DNA of 64,000 nucleotides from Gemmatimonas sp. (GTDB lineage: Bacteria; Gemmatimonadota; Gemmatimonadetes; Gemmatimonadales; Gemmatimonadaceae). Shown piece by piece: positions 26,636 to 35,852 of this stretch. The stretch covers positions 82,701 to 146,700 of the forward strand of contig NZ_JAPZSK010000007.1 of the NCBI RefSeq assembly GCF_027531815.1. The letters run 5' to 3'. Below the pieces are notes generated by a model. It was not told the DNA's origin. It saw nothing but the letters and a program-made list of their open reading frames with translations, and ran no database searches. Position 1 is the first letter of the stretch. Each line of letters opens with the position of its first letter. The position numbers and the translations under genes were made by a program.

Positions 26636-28095
26636 CCCGCCTTCTCGTGGAACGGCTGTGTCGCCTCGTAGGCGTGCTGGCGCTGCTGGTGGCCTTGGTC
26701 GTGCACTGGCGTGCCGCCCGTGCCGCCCGTGCCGGCGAGGCAGCCGTGCCAACGCGACGGGTCGTGCGACTTGCCGAGGGCGCAGGGCCGGATAGCACGG
26801 CGCGCGCGCTGGTTGCCGTACGCGAGGCGCTGCTGGCCGGCGCACCGGCGGCGGGGGCCGCTGACGGCGCAACAGATGCGCCCGACATGGCTACCCCGTT
26901 GCGCGACATCCTCCCGTCGCGCGATACCCTCGCCCTGCCGCTGGCGACGGTACCCGCCGCCGCCGTGCGCGCCGGACTTGGCAGTGTGCGGGCGAGCGGT
27001 GTGCCGCTGGTGTGGCTGGATGGCACCATGGCCCGCGGTGTGGCGGCGTCGGTGACCCGTGCGGCGGTACCTGGCGCGCCGCTCGATGTGCGGGTGGCGG
27101 TATCCGCGGGTACGTCACTGACGCTCGCCGACGCGGGTGGTGTGCTCGACTCGGTATCTACCGCGCAGCTCGTGACGACCTGGCGGCTGCGCAGCGCGGC
27201 CGCTCCGCTACGTGTTCGGCAGGGGCGCAGCGCCATGTCCCTGCCGGTGCCTGATTCGGGCGCGGCGCGCCGTCTGCTGGTGCTGGCCGAACCGGGGTGG
27301 GAGGGGAAGTTCGTGGTGGCGGCGCTCGAGGAAGCGGGTTGGGAGGTGGATGGGACGCTGCGCGTATCGCCCACAGGGCGCGTGACGATCGGGGAACCGG
27401 CACGGCTCGACACGGCGCGCTATGCGGCTGTGGTCGTGACCGACAGCATGCCCGTGGACGGCGCGGCGCTGTCGCAATTCGTGGCGCGTGGCGGCGGACT
27501 GCTGTTGGGCGGTGATGCGCTGCGCATTCCCGGGCTCGCCGCCCTGCGTCCGGCTCGGGCGACGGAGCTTCGGGGCGCCATTGCCGGTGGGTTGCTCACC
27601 GCCAGCCCACGCAGTGGCCTCGAGGCCTGGGAGCTTGCCATGACCGCTGACGCGCTCGTGCTGGAAACGGATCAGAGCGATCACGGGCATGATGAACCGG
27701 CGTTGGTGGCGCGTCGGGTGGGAGCTGGGCGGGTGGTCGCCATGCCGTACCGCGAAAGCTGGCGGTGGCGCATGCAGGGGAGTGACGACGGCATGGCGGC
27801 GCATCGGGCGTGGTGGCAGGGGGCCGTTGCCCTGGCGGTCCCGGCTGTGGGTAGCGCGATGCCCGTGGCGCCGGACCGGTACCCGGGTGATCGTGCGCCG
27901 TATGCGGACCTCGTGTCGCGCGTGGGCCGCGCCGCGCCGGCGCTTCGCGAGCCGCCGGGGGGCGACCCCGGAGGTGACGATGGGCGCGGTGTGGGCGACA
28001 TTCCTTTCGTGCTGCGTCCCTGGGTGCTGCTGCTCACGACGCTGCTGGCGCTGCTGGCGGAGTGGGGCTCGCGGCGACTGCGCGGTGCCCGATGA
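26632..28095 (+). CDS. Membrane protein, last gene of the MoxR cluster
   Basis: This 487-residue protein starts at the ATG overlapping the DUF4159 stop. It has one membrane helix near the N-terminus (LVGVLALLVALVVHW, about 11-25) and one at the C-terminus (PWVLLLTTLLALLAEWG, about 463-479), with a large domain between them. The middle contains RLLVLAEPGWEGKFVVAALEEAGW and VTDSMPVDGAALSQFVARGGGLLLGG, resembling the amidotransferase-like domain of Bat-cluster membrane proteins. Function is unknown. The frame is open upstream, but the overlap with the DUF4159 gene argues for the ATG at 26632. Confidence 0.72.
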   Translation: MTRLLVERLCRLVGVLALLVALVVHWRAARAARAGEAAVPTRRVVRLAEGAGPDSTARALVAVREALLAGAPAAGAADGATDAPDMATPLRDILPSRDTLALPLATVPAAAVRAGLGSVRASGVPLVWLDGTMARGVAASVTRAAVPGAPLDVRVAVSAGTSLTLADAGGVLDSVSTAQLVTTWRLRSAAAPLRVRQGRSAMSLPVPDSGAARRLLVLAEPGWEGKFVVAALEEAGWEVDGTLRVSPTGRVTIGEPARLDTARYAAVVVTDSMPVDGAALSQFVARGGGLLLGGDALRIPGLAALRPARATELRGAIAGGLLTASPRSGLEAWELAMTADALVLETDQSDHGHDEPALVARRVGAGRVVAMPYRESWRWRMQGSDDGMAAHRAWWQGAVALAVPAVGSAMPVAPDRYPGDRAPYADLVSRVGRAAPALREPPGGDPGGDDGRGVGDIPFVLRPWVLLLTTLLALLAEWGSRRLRGAR

Positions 28096-28162
28096 GGTCG
28101 GTGCGTCGTGCCGCCCCGTGGTCAATGAGCGGCTGTTCACGCCTTCACCCCCTGAGTGAGCC

Positions 28163-29095
28163 ATGAGCGAGCGCGTTGCGCTGATTTCTCATCCTGATTG
28201 CGGCCGGCACGATACCGGGTGGGAACACCCGGAGCATGTCGGTCGACTGGTCGCCATCCCGCGGGCGCTCAAGTACGACGTGGCGCTCTTCGAGGCGCTG
28301 CTGCACGTGGAAGGACGGCACGCGAGCGAGGATGAGCTCGCGCTGGCGCACGACCGCGACTACATCGCGCGCGTGCGCGACACGGTTGCCGCGGGCGGTG
28401 GGCGGCTCGATCCCGACACGGTGGTGAGTGAGGGCTCCTGGGATGCCATCACCGCGGGCGCGGGGTGTGTGCTGGACGGCGTGGACATGGCGTTCGATGG
28501 CCGTGCGCGGCGCAGCTTCTCGGCGGTTCGTCCGCCGGGACACCATGCGCTGCGGGATCGCGCCATGGGCTTCTGTCTGTTCGGCAATGTGGCCATTGCC
28601 GCGCACTATGCCATTGCCAGGCATGGATGCGAGCGGGTGCTGATCATCGATTGGGATGTGCACCACGGGAACGGCACGCAGGCGCTGGTGGAGCAGGAGC
28701 CGCGCATCCATTTCGTGAGCATGCATCAGTGGCCGTGGTACCCTGGCACGGGTGCGGCAGACGACCGTGGCCCACACGAGACCGTGTGGAACGTGCCCAT
28801 GCCCCCGTCGCTGCCGCCGGCGCGATACATCGAGGCGCTGCTGTCGGCGGTCGATGCGGCCGCCGAGGGATTCACGCCTGACCTCATCCTGCTCAGCGCG
28901 GGCTTCGACTGTCTCGAGGGTGACCCCCTGGGCGCCTTCACGCTTACGCTGGACGATGTGGACACACTCACGCGGGCGCTCGTGGAACGCGCCGAGCGGT
29001 GGTGTGGCGGGCGCCTGGTGAGCGCCCTGGAAGGAGGGTATGCGCCCGACGCCGTCGCCAAGGCGGTGCTGGTGCATCTGCGGGCACTGGCCTGA
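28163..29095 (+). CDS. Histone deacetylase family protein (zinc deacylase)
   Basis: The 310-residue protein is of the HDAC/AcuC/AphA superfamily of zinc deacetylases. The charge-relay motif RPPGHHA lies near residue 120, the zinc ligands are in DWDVHHGNG near 163-171 and GFDCLEGDPLG near 247, and EGGYAPDA is near 287. Bacterial members act on acetylated proteins, polyamines or small amides; the target cannot be told from the sequence. It is followed nine bases later by corA. Confidence 0.92.
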   Translation: MSERVALISHPDCGRHDTGWEHPEHVGRLVAIPRALKYDVALFEALLHVEGRHASEDELALAHDRDYIARVRDTVAAGGGRLDPDTVVSEGSWDAITAGAGCVLDGVDMAFDGRARRSFSAVRPPGHHALRDRAMGFCLFGNVAIAAHYAIARHGCERVLIIDWDVHHGNGTQALVEQEPRIHFVSMHQWPWYPGTGAADDRGPHETVWNVPMPPSLPPARYIEALLSAVDAAAEGFTPDLILLSAGFDCLEGDPLGAFTLTLDDVDTLTRALVERAERWCGGRLVSALEGGYAPDAVAKAVLVHLRALA

Positions 29096-29104
29096 GCATC
29101 GCCC

Positions 29105-30124
29105 ATGACGCGTATCGTTCCCACGTCCGTGCCCGGTCAAGTCGATCCGGCCCCGCGTACCATCCACAGGTCGAAGCAGGGTGAGGTGGTGCTCGATTGC
29201 CATCCACGCGACGTCCCGGCGCTGCTGGCAGCGGGCGGGCCGCTGTGGATGGACATCGACAGCACCGTGCAGTCGCAGCATGCCCTGTTGGAGCAGCTGT
29301 TCCGGTTTCACCCGCTGGCCATCGAGGACACGCTCAACCCCGCGTCCCGAGTCAAGCTGGAGGAATACCCGGGGTTCGTGTACATCGTCATTCGCGCCGT
29401 GCAGCTGGCCGCGGATACCGACGATCCGTACGACCTCGAAACCAAGGACCTGCACTGCTTCCTGGGACCGTCGTATCTCGTCACGGTGCATGCGGGTGCC
29501 ATGGCCCCGGTGGATACGGTGTGGGAGATCATGCGCCGATCGCCCGAGCTGCTCGATCGTGGCGTGGAGCGTACACTGCACGCCGTGCTCGACACGGCCA
29601 TCGACGGCTACTTCCCCATCCTCGACCAGATCGACGACTTCATCGACGGGCTGGAGGAGCGTGTCTTCGCGCGCTTCGACCAGGAGGCGCTGCGCGACCT
29701 GTTCCAGGTGAAGCGGCTGGTGCTGTCGTTGCGGCGCTATCTCGGGCCGTCGCGCGAAGTGCTGAATGTGCTCACGAACCGCCCGAGCACGCTGGTGGCC
29801 CAGGAGGTGCAGATCTACTTCCGTGACACGTATGATCACGTGCTGCGCATCAACGATGCGCTGGACACCTATCGCGACCTTCTGAGCAGCACGATGGACG
29901 CGTATCTCACCCAAGTGTCCAACCGCCTGGGTGCCACCACCAAGGGATTGAGCGTGGTGGCGACCATGTCACTGCCCTTCGTGGTGGTGAGCGGCATGTG
30001 GGGAATGAACTTCAGCCGTATGCCCATGGCCCAGTGGCCGAACGGATTCTGGGTCCTGCTGCTGGTGCAACTGGGGCTTGGTCTGTTGCTCCTCATGCTG
30101 CTGCGTCGTCGTAACTTGTTGTAG
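29105..30124 (+). CDS. corA: CorA-type magnesium/cobalt transporter
   Basis: The 339-residue protein has the long N-terminal cytoplasmic domain of CorA and two C-terminal membrane helices (about 283-300 and 315-335). The signature GMN lies in GMWGMNF near residues 298-304. The FHPLAIEDTLNP segment near 75 and the helical stalk are typical. CorA is a homopentameric Mg2+ channel of the inner membrane; a few relatives carry zinc or cobalt. Confidence 0.95.
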   Translation: MTRIVPTSVPGQVDPAPRTIHRSKQGEVVLDCHPRDVPALLAAGGPLWMDIDSTVQSQHALLEQLFRFHPLAIEDTLNPASRVKLEEYPGFVYIVIRAVQLAADTDDPYDLETKDLHCFLGPSYLVTVHAGAMAPVDTVWEIMRRSPELLDRGVERTLHAVLDTAIDGYFPILDQIDDFIDGLEERVFARFDQEALRDLFQVKRLVLSLRRYLGPSREVLNVLTNRPSTLVAQEVQIYFRDTYDHVLRINDALDTYRDLLSSTMDAYLTQVSNRLGATTKGLSVVATMSLPFVVVSGMWGMNFSRMPMAQWPNGFWVLLLVQLGLGLLLLMLLRRRNLL

Positions 30125-30162
30125 ATTGGTCGGCTCCCCTTCTCTCCGTCTTCCGCTCCCCG

Positions 30163-31161
30163 ATGTTCTGCCCTGACTGCGGCACCTGGAACCGCGCTGC
30201 GGCGCCGCGGTGCACGCGCTGCAGCGTGCCGTTGCCAGAGGTGTCGGCGCCCCCACTCGATATTCCCGATGAGGAGCTGAGGGAGCTGCGCACCGCCACG
30301 GGCAACCGGTATACGGTGGTGAAGCGGTTGGGCAGCGGCGGCATGGCGCATGTGTATCTGGCGCGCCACGCGGTGCTGGGGCGTCCGCTGGTCATCAAGG
30401 TGTTGCATCGCACGCTGTCGCGGGAACCGGAAATGCGGGAACGATTCCGGCGCGAGGCGGAGGCGGCGTCGCGGCTCGTGCACCCGTACATCTGCGCGAT
30501 CGCCGACATGGGCACTTCGGGGGAGCTCGAGTACGTGGCCATGCCGTACTACGCCGGCGGTTCGCTGGCCGACCTGCTGTCACGACGCAAGACGGTGTCG
30601 GCCACGACGGCCGCCTCGGTGGCTTCGCAGGTGGCCACGGCACTGGACTACGCGCACCGGCAAGGGGTGGTGCACCGCGACATCAAGCCGGACAACATCC
30701 TCTTCGACGAGGATGGCAATGTGGCGCTCACCGACTTCGGCATTGCCACGGCCCGCTTTCATGGTCGCCTCACGGCCAGCGGGCGTGCCATGGGCACGCC
30801 GCACTACATGAGCCCCGAACAGGCCATGGGGCGGCTGGTGGACGGACGCAGCGATCTGTATGCCGTGGGGTTGCTGCTGTACGAGATGGTGCTGGGGCAT
30901 CCGCCGTTCGACGGCGACGACTCGTACGCCGTGGGCTACAAGCACGTGCACGAGGCGCCCGCCCCCCCCGACCAGGTGGATACGCGTGTGCCGGCGGCGC
31001 TCAGTGCCATCATCATGCGCTGTCTGGCCAAGCAGCCGGCCGAGCGCTACGATCGTGGTTTCGAGCTGGCGGACGCGCTGGTGCAGTTCCTGTCGTCCTG
31101 GGGTGGTGCCGAGTATCGCCAGGCGCGCGTGTCACGCGCCTCGGGACTCACGCCGCTCTGA
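30163..31161 (+). CDS. Zinc-ribbon Ser/Thr protein kinase, soluble
   Basis: The 332-residue protein begins with a zinc ribbon (cysteines 3, 6, 17 and 20), then an active-looking kinase domain. The glycine loop is GSGGMAHV at about 57-64, the ATP lysine 79, the catalytic loop HRDIKPDN at 171-178, DFG at 191-193 and a GTPHYMSPEQ activation segment. The fold is that of Hanks-type PknB-like kinases, but there is no membrane segment and no PASTA or other sensor domain. A PP2C phosphatase gene lies 17 kb away, not in the same operon. The ATG follows corA by 38 bases. Confidence 0.92.
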   Translation: MFCPDCGTWNRAAAPRCTRCSVPLPEVSAPPLDIPDEELRELRTATGNRYTVVKRLGSGGMAHVYLARHAVLGRPLVIKVLHRTLSREPEMRERFRREAEAASRLVHPYICAIADMGTSGELEYVAMPYYAGGSLADLLSRRKTVSATTAASVASQVATALDYAHRQGVVHRDIKPDNILFDEDGNVALTDFGIATARFHGRLTASGRAMGTPHYMSPEQAMGRLVDGRSDLYAVGLLLYEMVLGHPPFDGDDSYAVGYKHVHEAPAPPDQVDTRVPAALSAIIMRCLAKQPAERYDRGFELADALVQFLSSWGGAEYRQARVSRASGLTPL

Positions 31162-31182
31162 TCGCCGTACGCGTCACGCCCC

Positions 31183-32226
31183 ATGCAATTGCACGCACAG
31201 ATCGTCACGGTGCACACCCGGCACCCGTTCATCATTGCCCGCGGCGGGACCAGCGCCTACCGGGTGGTATGGGTGCGTCTGGTGGATGGCGATGGCGCCG
31301 AAGGGTGGGGTGAGGCGTCGCCCAGTCGCTACTACGGCGAGACGGCCGACACGGTGATGGCGGCGCTGCAGCAGTACGCGCCGTTGCTCGAGGCGGCCGA
31401 CGCGTGGAGTCTCGACGCCGTGGAACGCACGCTGGAGCGCGCGCTGCGGCATCACGCGGCGGCGCGGAGCGCCGTGAGTGCGGCGCTGCACGATCTCGTG
31501 GCGAAACGCCTGGGCATTCCCCTGTATCGCTATTGGGGACTCGACGCCACGGCCGCGCCGCTGTCGAGCTTTACGATTGGCATTGCTCCCGACGCCGAGA
31601 CGCTGCGCGCGCGGGTGCGCGAGGCAGCGCCGTACCCCATTCTCAAGGTCAAGCTGGGCTCGTCGTGGGACCGGGAAATCCTGCGCCTCGTGCGTGAGGA
31701 GGCGCCGCAGGCCGTGCTGCGGGTGGATGCCAACGGCGCATGGAGTGCGGCGCAGGCGGTCGGTATGCTGCCCGCGCTGCACGACGCGCGCGTGGAGATG
31801 CTGGAGCAGCCGGTGGCCGGGCATGATCTGGCCGGCCTGCGCTTCGTGCGCGAGCGGGCCGCGCTGCCGGTGGTGGCCGATGAATCGTGCGTGGTGGCCG
31901 CGGACATTCCGCGCCTGGCGGGTGCGGTGGACGGGGTGAACATCAAGCTCGCGAAGTGCGGCTCCCTGCGTGAGGCGCTGCGCATGATCGCGGTGGCGCG
32001 CGCGCACGACCTGCGCGTGATGTGCGGCTGCATGATCGAAACCACGCTGGGTATTGCCTCGGCCGCGCAGCTGGCGCCGCTGCTCGACGATGCCGATCTC
32101 GATGGCGCCGCGCTGCTGGCCGACGACCCGTTCGCCGGGCCGGCCATGGTGAACGGCCGCCTCGACCTGGGGGACGCGCCGGGACTGGGAGTGACGCGCC
32201 GCGGTGGCGATCCCGTGCGGGGGTGA
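31183..32226 (+). CDS. Dipeptide epimerase (enolase superfamily)
   Basis: The 347-residue protein fits the muconate-lactonizing subgroup of the enolase superfamily, nearest to L-Ala-D/L-Glu epimerases. Key residues are the catalytic lysine pair in KVKLG near 151-155, metal ligands in DANGAW near 180, EQP near 206 and DES near 231, the second catalytic lysine in KLAKCG near 257, MCGCMIETTLGIAS near 283 and DLDGA near 309. The MxE and DxD pattern in the last part is typical of dipeptide epimerases. The enzyme inverts the glutamate in Ala-Glu, from muropeptide turnover, but the substrate is inferred only by family. Confidence 0.85.
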   Translation: MQLHAQIVTVHTRHPFIIARGGTSAYRVVWVRLVDGDGAEGWGEASPSRYYGETADTVMAALQQYAPLLEAADAWSLDAVERTLERALRHHAAARSAVSAALHDLVAKRLGIPLYRYWGLDATAAPLSSFTIGIAPDAETLRARVREAAPYPILKVKLGSSWDREILRLVREEAPQAVLRVDANGAWSAAQAVGMLPALHDARVEMLEQPVAGHDLAGLRFVRERAALPVVADESCVVAADIPRLAGAVDGVNIKLAKCGSLREALRMIAVARAHDLRVMCGCMIETTLGIASAAQLAPLLDDADLDGAALLADDPFAGPAMVNGRLDLGDAPGLGVTRRGGDPVRG

Positions 32227-32248
32227 CGCGCGGGGCTACGTTTCAGGG

Positions 32249-34540
32249 ATGTCCGAGCAGCTGTGGCCGACCTCTCCCCGCGTCGTCGAAGTGGCACTGG
32301 CGGTGCCGCTGTTTCGTACGTTCGCGTACAGCGTGCCGGCGGAGATGGCGTGGCCCATTGCGCCGGGCACCCGGGTGCTGGTGCCGTTCCGCAACCGCAC
32401 GGAGATCGGCATCTGTCTCGGGGACACGGAGCCGCCGGCGGGGGTAACGCTCAAGGCCTTGCGAGCGGTGGTCGACGACACGCCCTCGCTGCCGGCGCCG
32501 TTGCTGCAGACAGCGCGGTGGATCGCCGACTGGTACGCGGCGCCGCTGGGGCTCACGGTACGGGCCATGCTGCCCACCGCGCTGCTGCAACCGGGCGCCG
32601 CCGTGCCGGCGTCGCGGACGCAGCGCATGGTGCACCTGGTGCAGGAGTTGCCCTCGCTGTTGCAGCGCGAGCAGGCGTTTGCGCGCGCCCGGCAGCAGCG
32701 CGCGGTGTACGAGCTGCTCGAGGCGCAGGGCGGCGCGGCGTCGCTCGAGTCGCTGCGCGCGCAGGCGGGGTGTTCGGCCAGCGTCTTCACGGCCATGGCG
32801 AAGCGCGGGCTCATTGCGGTGCGCGACGAATCAGTGCAGCGCGATCCGTTCGCCGCGCGCGCCGGCGTGGCACCACCGCCGCATCCCTCGCCGGCGCAGC
32901 GCGCCGCCATCGAGGCCATCCTGGCGGGTGACCCCGGGCAGGTGTTCCTGCTGCACGGCATCACCGGCAGCGGGAAGACGCTCGTGTATATCGAAGTGCT
33001 GCGCGCCGTGCTGCGTACGCAGGGGCGCACGGCCATCGTGCTGGTCCCCGAAATCGCCCTCACTTCGCAAACGGTCGATCGCTTCCGCGGGGCCTTCGGC
33101 GACGACGTGGCGGTGTTGCACTCGGGGCTCAGCGATGGGGAGCGGTTCGACGCGTGGCAAGCGCTCCGTCGCGGCGAGCGTCGCATCGCCGTGGGCGCGC
33201 GCTCGGCGCTCTTTGCCCCCCTCGAGCGGGTCGGCGTGGTGATCGTGGACGAGGAGCACGAGAGCAGCTACAAGCAGTCGGAAACGCCACGATACCATGC
33301 GCGCGAGGCGGCCATTGTGCGTGCCCGCGCCGAGGGGGCGCTGGTGGTGCTGGGCAGCGCCACGCCGAGTCTCGAGAGTTGGGAACGGGCCGATCGTGGA
33401 CAGGCGGTGCGCCTCACGTTGCCGGATCGGGCGGGCGGTGCGCAGCTGCCGCCGGTGCAGCTGGTGGACATGCGGCGCGCCGTCAAGGAAGCACTGGCCA
33501 CCCGCGCGCCGCAGGCGCCGTACGATCCCATGCTGAGTGTCTTCAGCCCCGCGCTGCTCGCGGCCATCGAATCCCGCCTCACACGCGGTGAGCAGAGCCT
33601 GCTGCTGCTCAACCGGCGCGGGTTCGCCGCCTTCGTGCAGTGCCAGGGGTGCGGCGATGTGCAGGTGTGCCCGCACTGCAGCATTTCGCTCACGTATCAT
33701 CGCGTTCCCGAGTCGCTGGTGTGCCACTACTGCCAGCATCACGCCGACGTTCCCGCCAGCTGCGCGCGCTGCGGGCACGCCACGCTGCAGCGGCGGGGGC
33801 TGGGGACGCAGCAGGTGGAGAAGCTCGTGGCCGAACGGTTCCCCGAGGCCCGCATTGCGCGCATGGATGTGGACACCACGAGCGGGAAATGGGCCCACAC
33901 GCAGATTCTCGATCGCGTGGGCCGTCAGGAGGTGGACATCCTGCTGGGCACGCAGATGATCGCCAAGGGGCTCGACTTTCCCAACGTGACGCTGGTGGGC
34001 GTGGTGGATGCCGACACCGGGCTCAACCTGCCCGACTTCCGGGCCTCCGAGCGCACCTTTCAGCTGCTCAGTCAGGTGGCGGGGCGCGCCGGCCGCGGGC
34101 CCAAGGGCGGTGATGTGATCGTGCAGACGCGCATGCCGCATGCCCATGCCGTGACCCATGCCCTGACGCACGATTTCGTGGGGTTCGTGCACGAGGAGTT
34201 GGGGGCACGTCGCCACCCTGCCTATCCGCCATTCGTACACATTGCCAACGTCATCGTGAGCGGCGTGCATCAGGGTGCCACGGCGGCGGCGGCCACGGCG
34301 GCGGCCGAGTGGGTGACGCAACTCATGCAGCGGCAGGGGCTGCGGGATCTCGTGCTCGTGGGGCCGGCCCCGTGCCCCATCGATCGGATCAAGGATCGCT
34401 GGCGGTGGCATTTCCTGCTCAAGAGTTCGCAGCCGCGGCTCATGACGCGCGTGGCCGGCTACGTGGCCGAACGGTGTCCGGTGCCGGCGGATTCGGAGCT
34501 GCGGCTGGTGGTGGATCGCGATCCGGTGAGTCTGTTGTAG
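32249..34540 (+). CDS. priA: Primosomal replication restart helicase PriA
   Basis: PriA is the 3'-5' DNA helicase that reloads the replisome at stalled forks. The 763-residue protein has an N-terminal DNA-binding domain, Walker A GITGSGKT near 237-244, DEEH near 334, GSATPSLESW near 370, a zinc-binding block at about 465-515 (CQGCGDVQVCPHC ... CHYCQ ... CARCGH), and the helicase segments GTQMIAKGLDFPNV and QVAGRAGRG. The start ATG at 32249 begins MSEQLWPTSPRVVEVA; the upstream open frame belongs to the epimerase gene end. Confidence 0.96.
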   Translation: MSEQLWPTSPRVVEVALAVPLFRTFAYSVPAEMAWPIAPGTRVLVPFRNRTEIGICLGDTEPPAGVTLKALRAVVDDTPSLPAPLLQTARWIADWYAAPLGLTVRAMLPTALLQPGAAVPASRTQRMVHLVQELPSLLQREQAFARARQQRAVYELLEAQGGAASLESLRAQAGCSASVFTAMAKRGLIAVRDESVQRDPFAARAGVAPPPHPSPAQRAAIEAILAGDPGQVFLLHGITGSGKTLVYIEVLRAVLRTQGRTAIVLVPEIALTSQTVDRFRGAFGDDVAVLHSGLSDGERFDAWQALRRGERRIAVGARSALFAPLERVGVVIVDEEHESSYKQSETPRYHAREAAIVRARAEGALVVLGSATPSLESWERADRGQAVRLTLPDRAGGAQLPPVQLVDMRRAVKEALATRAPQAPYDPMLSVFSPALLAAIESRLTRGEQSLLLLNRRGFAAFVQCQGCGDVQVCPHCSISLTYHRVPESLVCHYCQHHADVPASCARCGHATLQRRGLGTQQVEKLVAERFPEARIARMDVDTTSGKWAHTQILDRVGRQEVDILLGTQMIAKGLDFPNVTLVGVVDADTGLNLPDFRASERTFQLLSQVAGRAGRGPKGGDVIVQTRMPHAHAVTHALTHDFVGFVHEELGARRHPAYPPFVHIANVIVSGVHQGATAAAATAAAEWVTQLMQRQGLRDLVLVGPAPCPIDRIKDRWRWHFLLKSSQPRLMTRVAGYVAERCPVPADSELRLVVDRDPVSLL

Positions 34541-34549
34541 TATTCCGAT

Positions 34550-35701
34550 ATGGCCTCTACCCTCGACCGACTTCCGCCGTACGTGTTCTACGAGCTCGAC
34601 GCCCGCCGCGCGCACCACCGCGCGCAGGGGCGCACGCTCATCGACGTGGGGATCGGCAGCCCCGATGGGCCCATCCCGCCCGTGGTGGTGGAGGCGATGC
34701 AGCGCGTCGCGGCCGACCGGGCATTGAGCGGCTACCCGTACTTCCGGGCTGATCCTGCCTTTGCCGCCGCCGCCACCACCTATCTCGCCCAGCGCTTCGG
34801 GGTCACGGTAGATCCCGCGCGCGAGTTCCTCGCCCTCGCCGGCTCGAAGGAGGGGATCGCGGAGCTCATTCTCGCCCACGTGAACCCCGGCGAGGCGGTG
34901 CTGGTGCCGGAGGTGTACTACCCGGTGTATGCGCGGGCCACGCTGCTGGCGGGGGCGGAGCCGGTGTTCATGCCGTTCCTGCTCGACGGCCGGCTCGACC
35001 TCGATGCCATCCCGGCCGAGCCGCTGTCGCGCGCGAAGGTGATGATCATGAATTACCCGGGCAACCCCACCACCGCGTCGGTGTCGCTCGACGAGCTGGC
35101 GCGATACGTGGCGTTCGCCGAGCGGCATGGCCTGCTGCTGCTGAGCGACCTCGCCTACAGTGAGCTGTCGTTCGATGGGTTTGCCGTGCCGAGTGTGCTG
35201 CAGGTGCCCGGCGCCGCGCGGGTGGCGGTGGAGACGCACACGTGCAGCAAGAGCTTCAACATGGCGGGGGTGCGCATTGCCTTCGTGGCTGGCCAGCACG
35301 CGGCCATCGCGCGGCTCGATGCCTATCGCTCGAACATCGGCTACGGCGTGAGCACGTTTGCACAGATGGCGGGCGCGGCAGCGTTCGCGAATGCGGCCAC
35401 CATCGTACCGCCCATCGTGGCGGAGTACCGCACGCGACGCGATGCCATTGTGGCGGCGTTCAACGCCGGGGGGTGGCCGGTGCAGGCGCCGCGGTCGACG
35501 ATGTACCTGTGGCTCGACGTGCCGGCGGGCTTTGGCGACTGGGAGTGGGTCGATGCGCTCATGGCAGGCCCCGGCGTCGTGGTCACCCCGGGGATCACGT
35601 TCGGCGACGCGGGGCGGGGGAAGTTCCGGGTGTCACTCGTGCAGAGTGCGGAGCGGCTGGAAGCGGCGGCGCAGGGCATCATCGCCGCGGCGAGACGGTG
35701 A
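34550..35701 (+). CDS. Class I/II PLP-dependent aminotransferase
   Basis: The 383-residue protein is a fold-type I aminotransferase with the internal-aldimine lysine in TCSKSFNMAG near 233, NYPGNPT near 165 and SDLAYSE near 196. It resembles LL-diaminopimelate aminotransferases and alanine/aspartate-type enzymes, so a role in lysine or amino-acid synthesis is likely but not fixed. It follows priA by nine bases. It ends before a repeat-rich intergenic region that separates it from a yceI gene on the other strand. Confidence 0.85.
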   Translation: MASTLDRLPPYVFYELDARRAHHRAQGRTLIDVGIGSPDGPIPPVVVEAMQRVAADRALSGYPYFRADPAFAAAATTYLAQRFGVTVDPAREFLALAGSKEGIAELILAHVNPGEAVLVPEVYYPVYARATLLAGAEPVFMPFLLDGRLDLDAIPAEPLSRAKVMIMNYPGNPTTASVSLDELARYVAFAERHGLLLLSDLAYSELSFDGFAVPSVLQVPGAARVAVETHTCSKSFNMAGVRIAFVAGQHAAIARLDAYRSNIGYGVSTFAQMAGAAAFANAATIVPPIVAEYRTRRDAIVAAFNAGGWPVQAPRSTMYLWLDVPAGFGDWEWVDALMAGPGVVVTPGITFGDAGRGKFRVSLVQSAERLEAAAQGIIAAARR

Positions 35702-35706
35702 GATTC

Positions 35707-35792
35707 GAGAGGTGAGCTGGAGAATCGAATTGCCAGCGTGAGAGGTGGGCTCGGATAGAGGTGAGAGGTGCGTTGGCCAGAAGTGAGAGGTG
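35707..35792. repeat. Octamer GAGAGGTG repeated four times
   Basis: GAGAGGTG occurs at 35707-35714, 35740-35747, 35763-35770 and 35785-35792, three of them inside the longer GTGAGAGGTG. The copies lie between the convergent aminotransferase and yceI genes, with uneven spacing (33, 23 and 22 bases). Their resemblance to the GAGAGTTGAG copies at 41.4 kb suggests a common short intergenic element in this genome. Confidence 0.6.
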
Positions 35793-35796
35793 CGGG

Positions 35797-35835
35797 GAAA
35801 ACGAAAGCCCCCCGAGCGCGCTGCGCCGGGGGGCT
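35797..35835 (-). terminator. Terminator for the yceI gene
   Basis: On the minus strand a nine-base arm at 35827-35835 pairs with 35806-35814 around a 12-base loop, and the stem is followed by TTCGTTTTC. It lies 17 bases after the yceI stop. The T-tract is interrupted but fits a Rho-independent terminator. Confidence 0.75.
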
Positions 35836-35852
35836 GTACTGCACTGGTGCGG

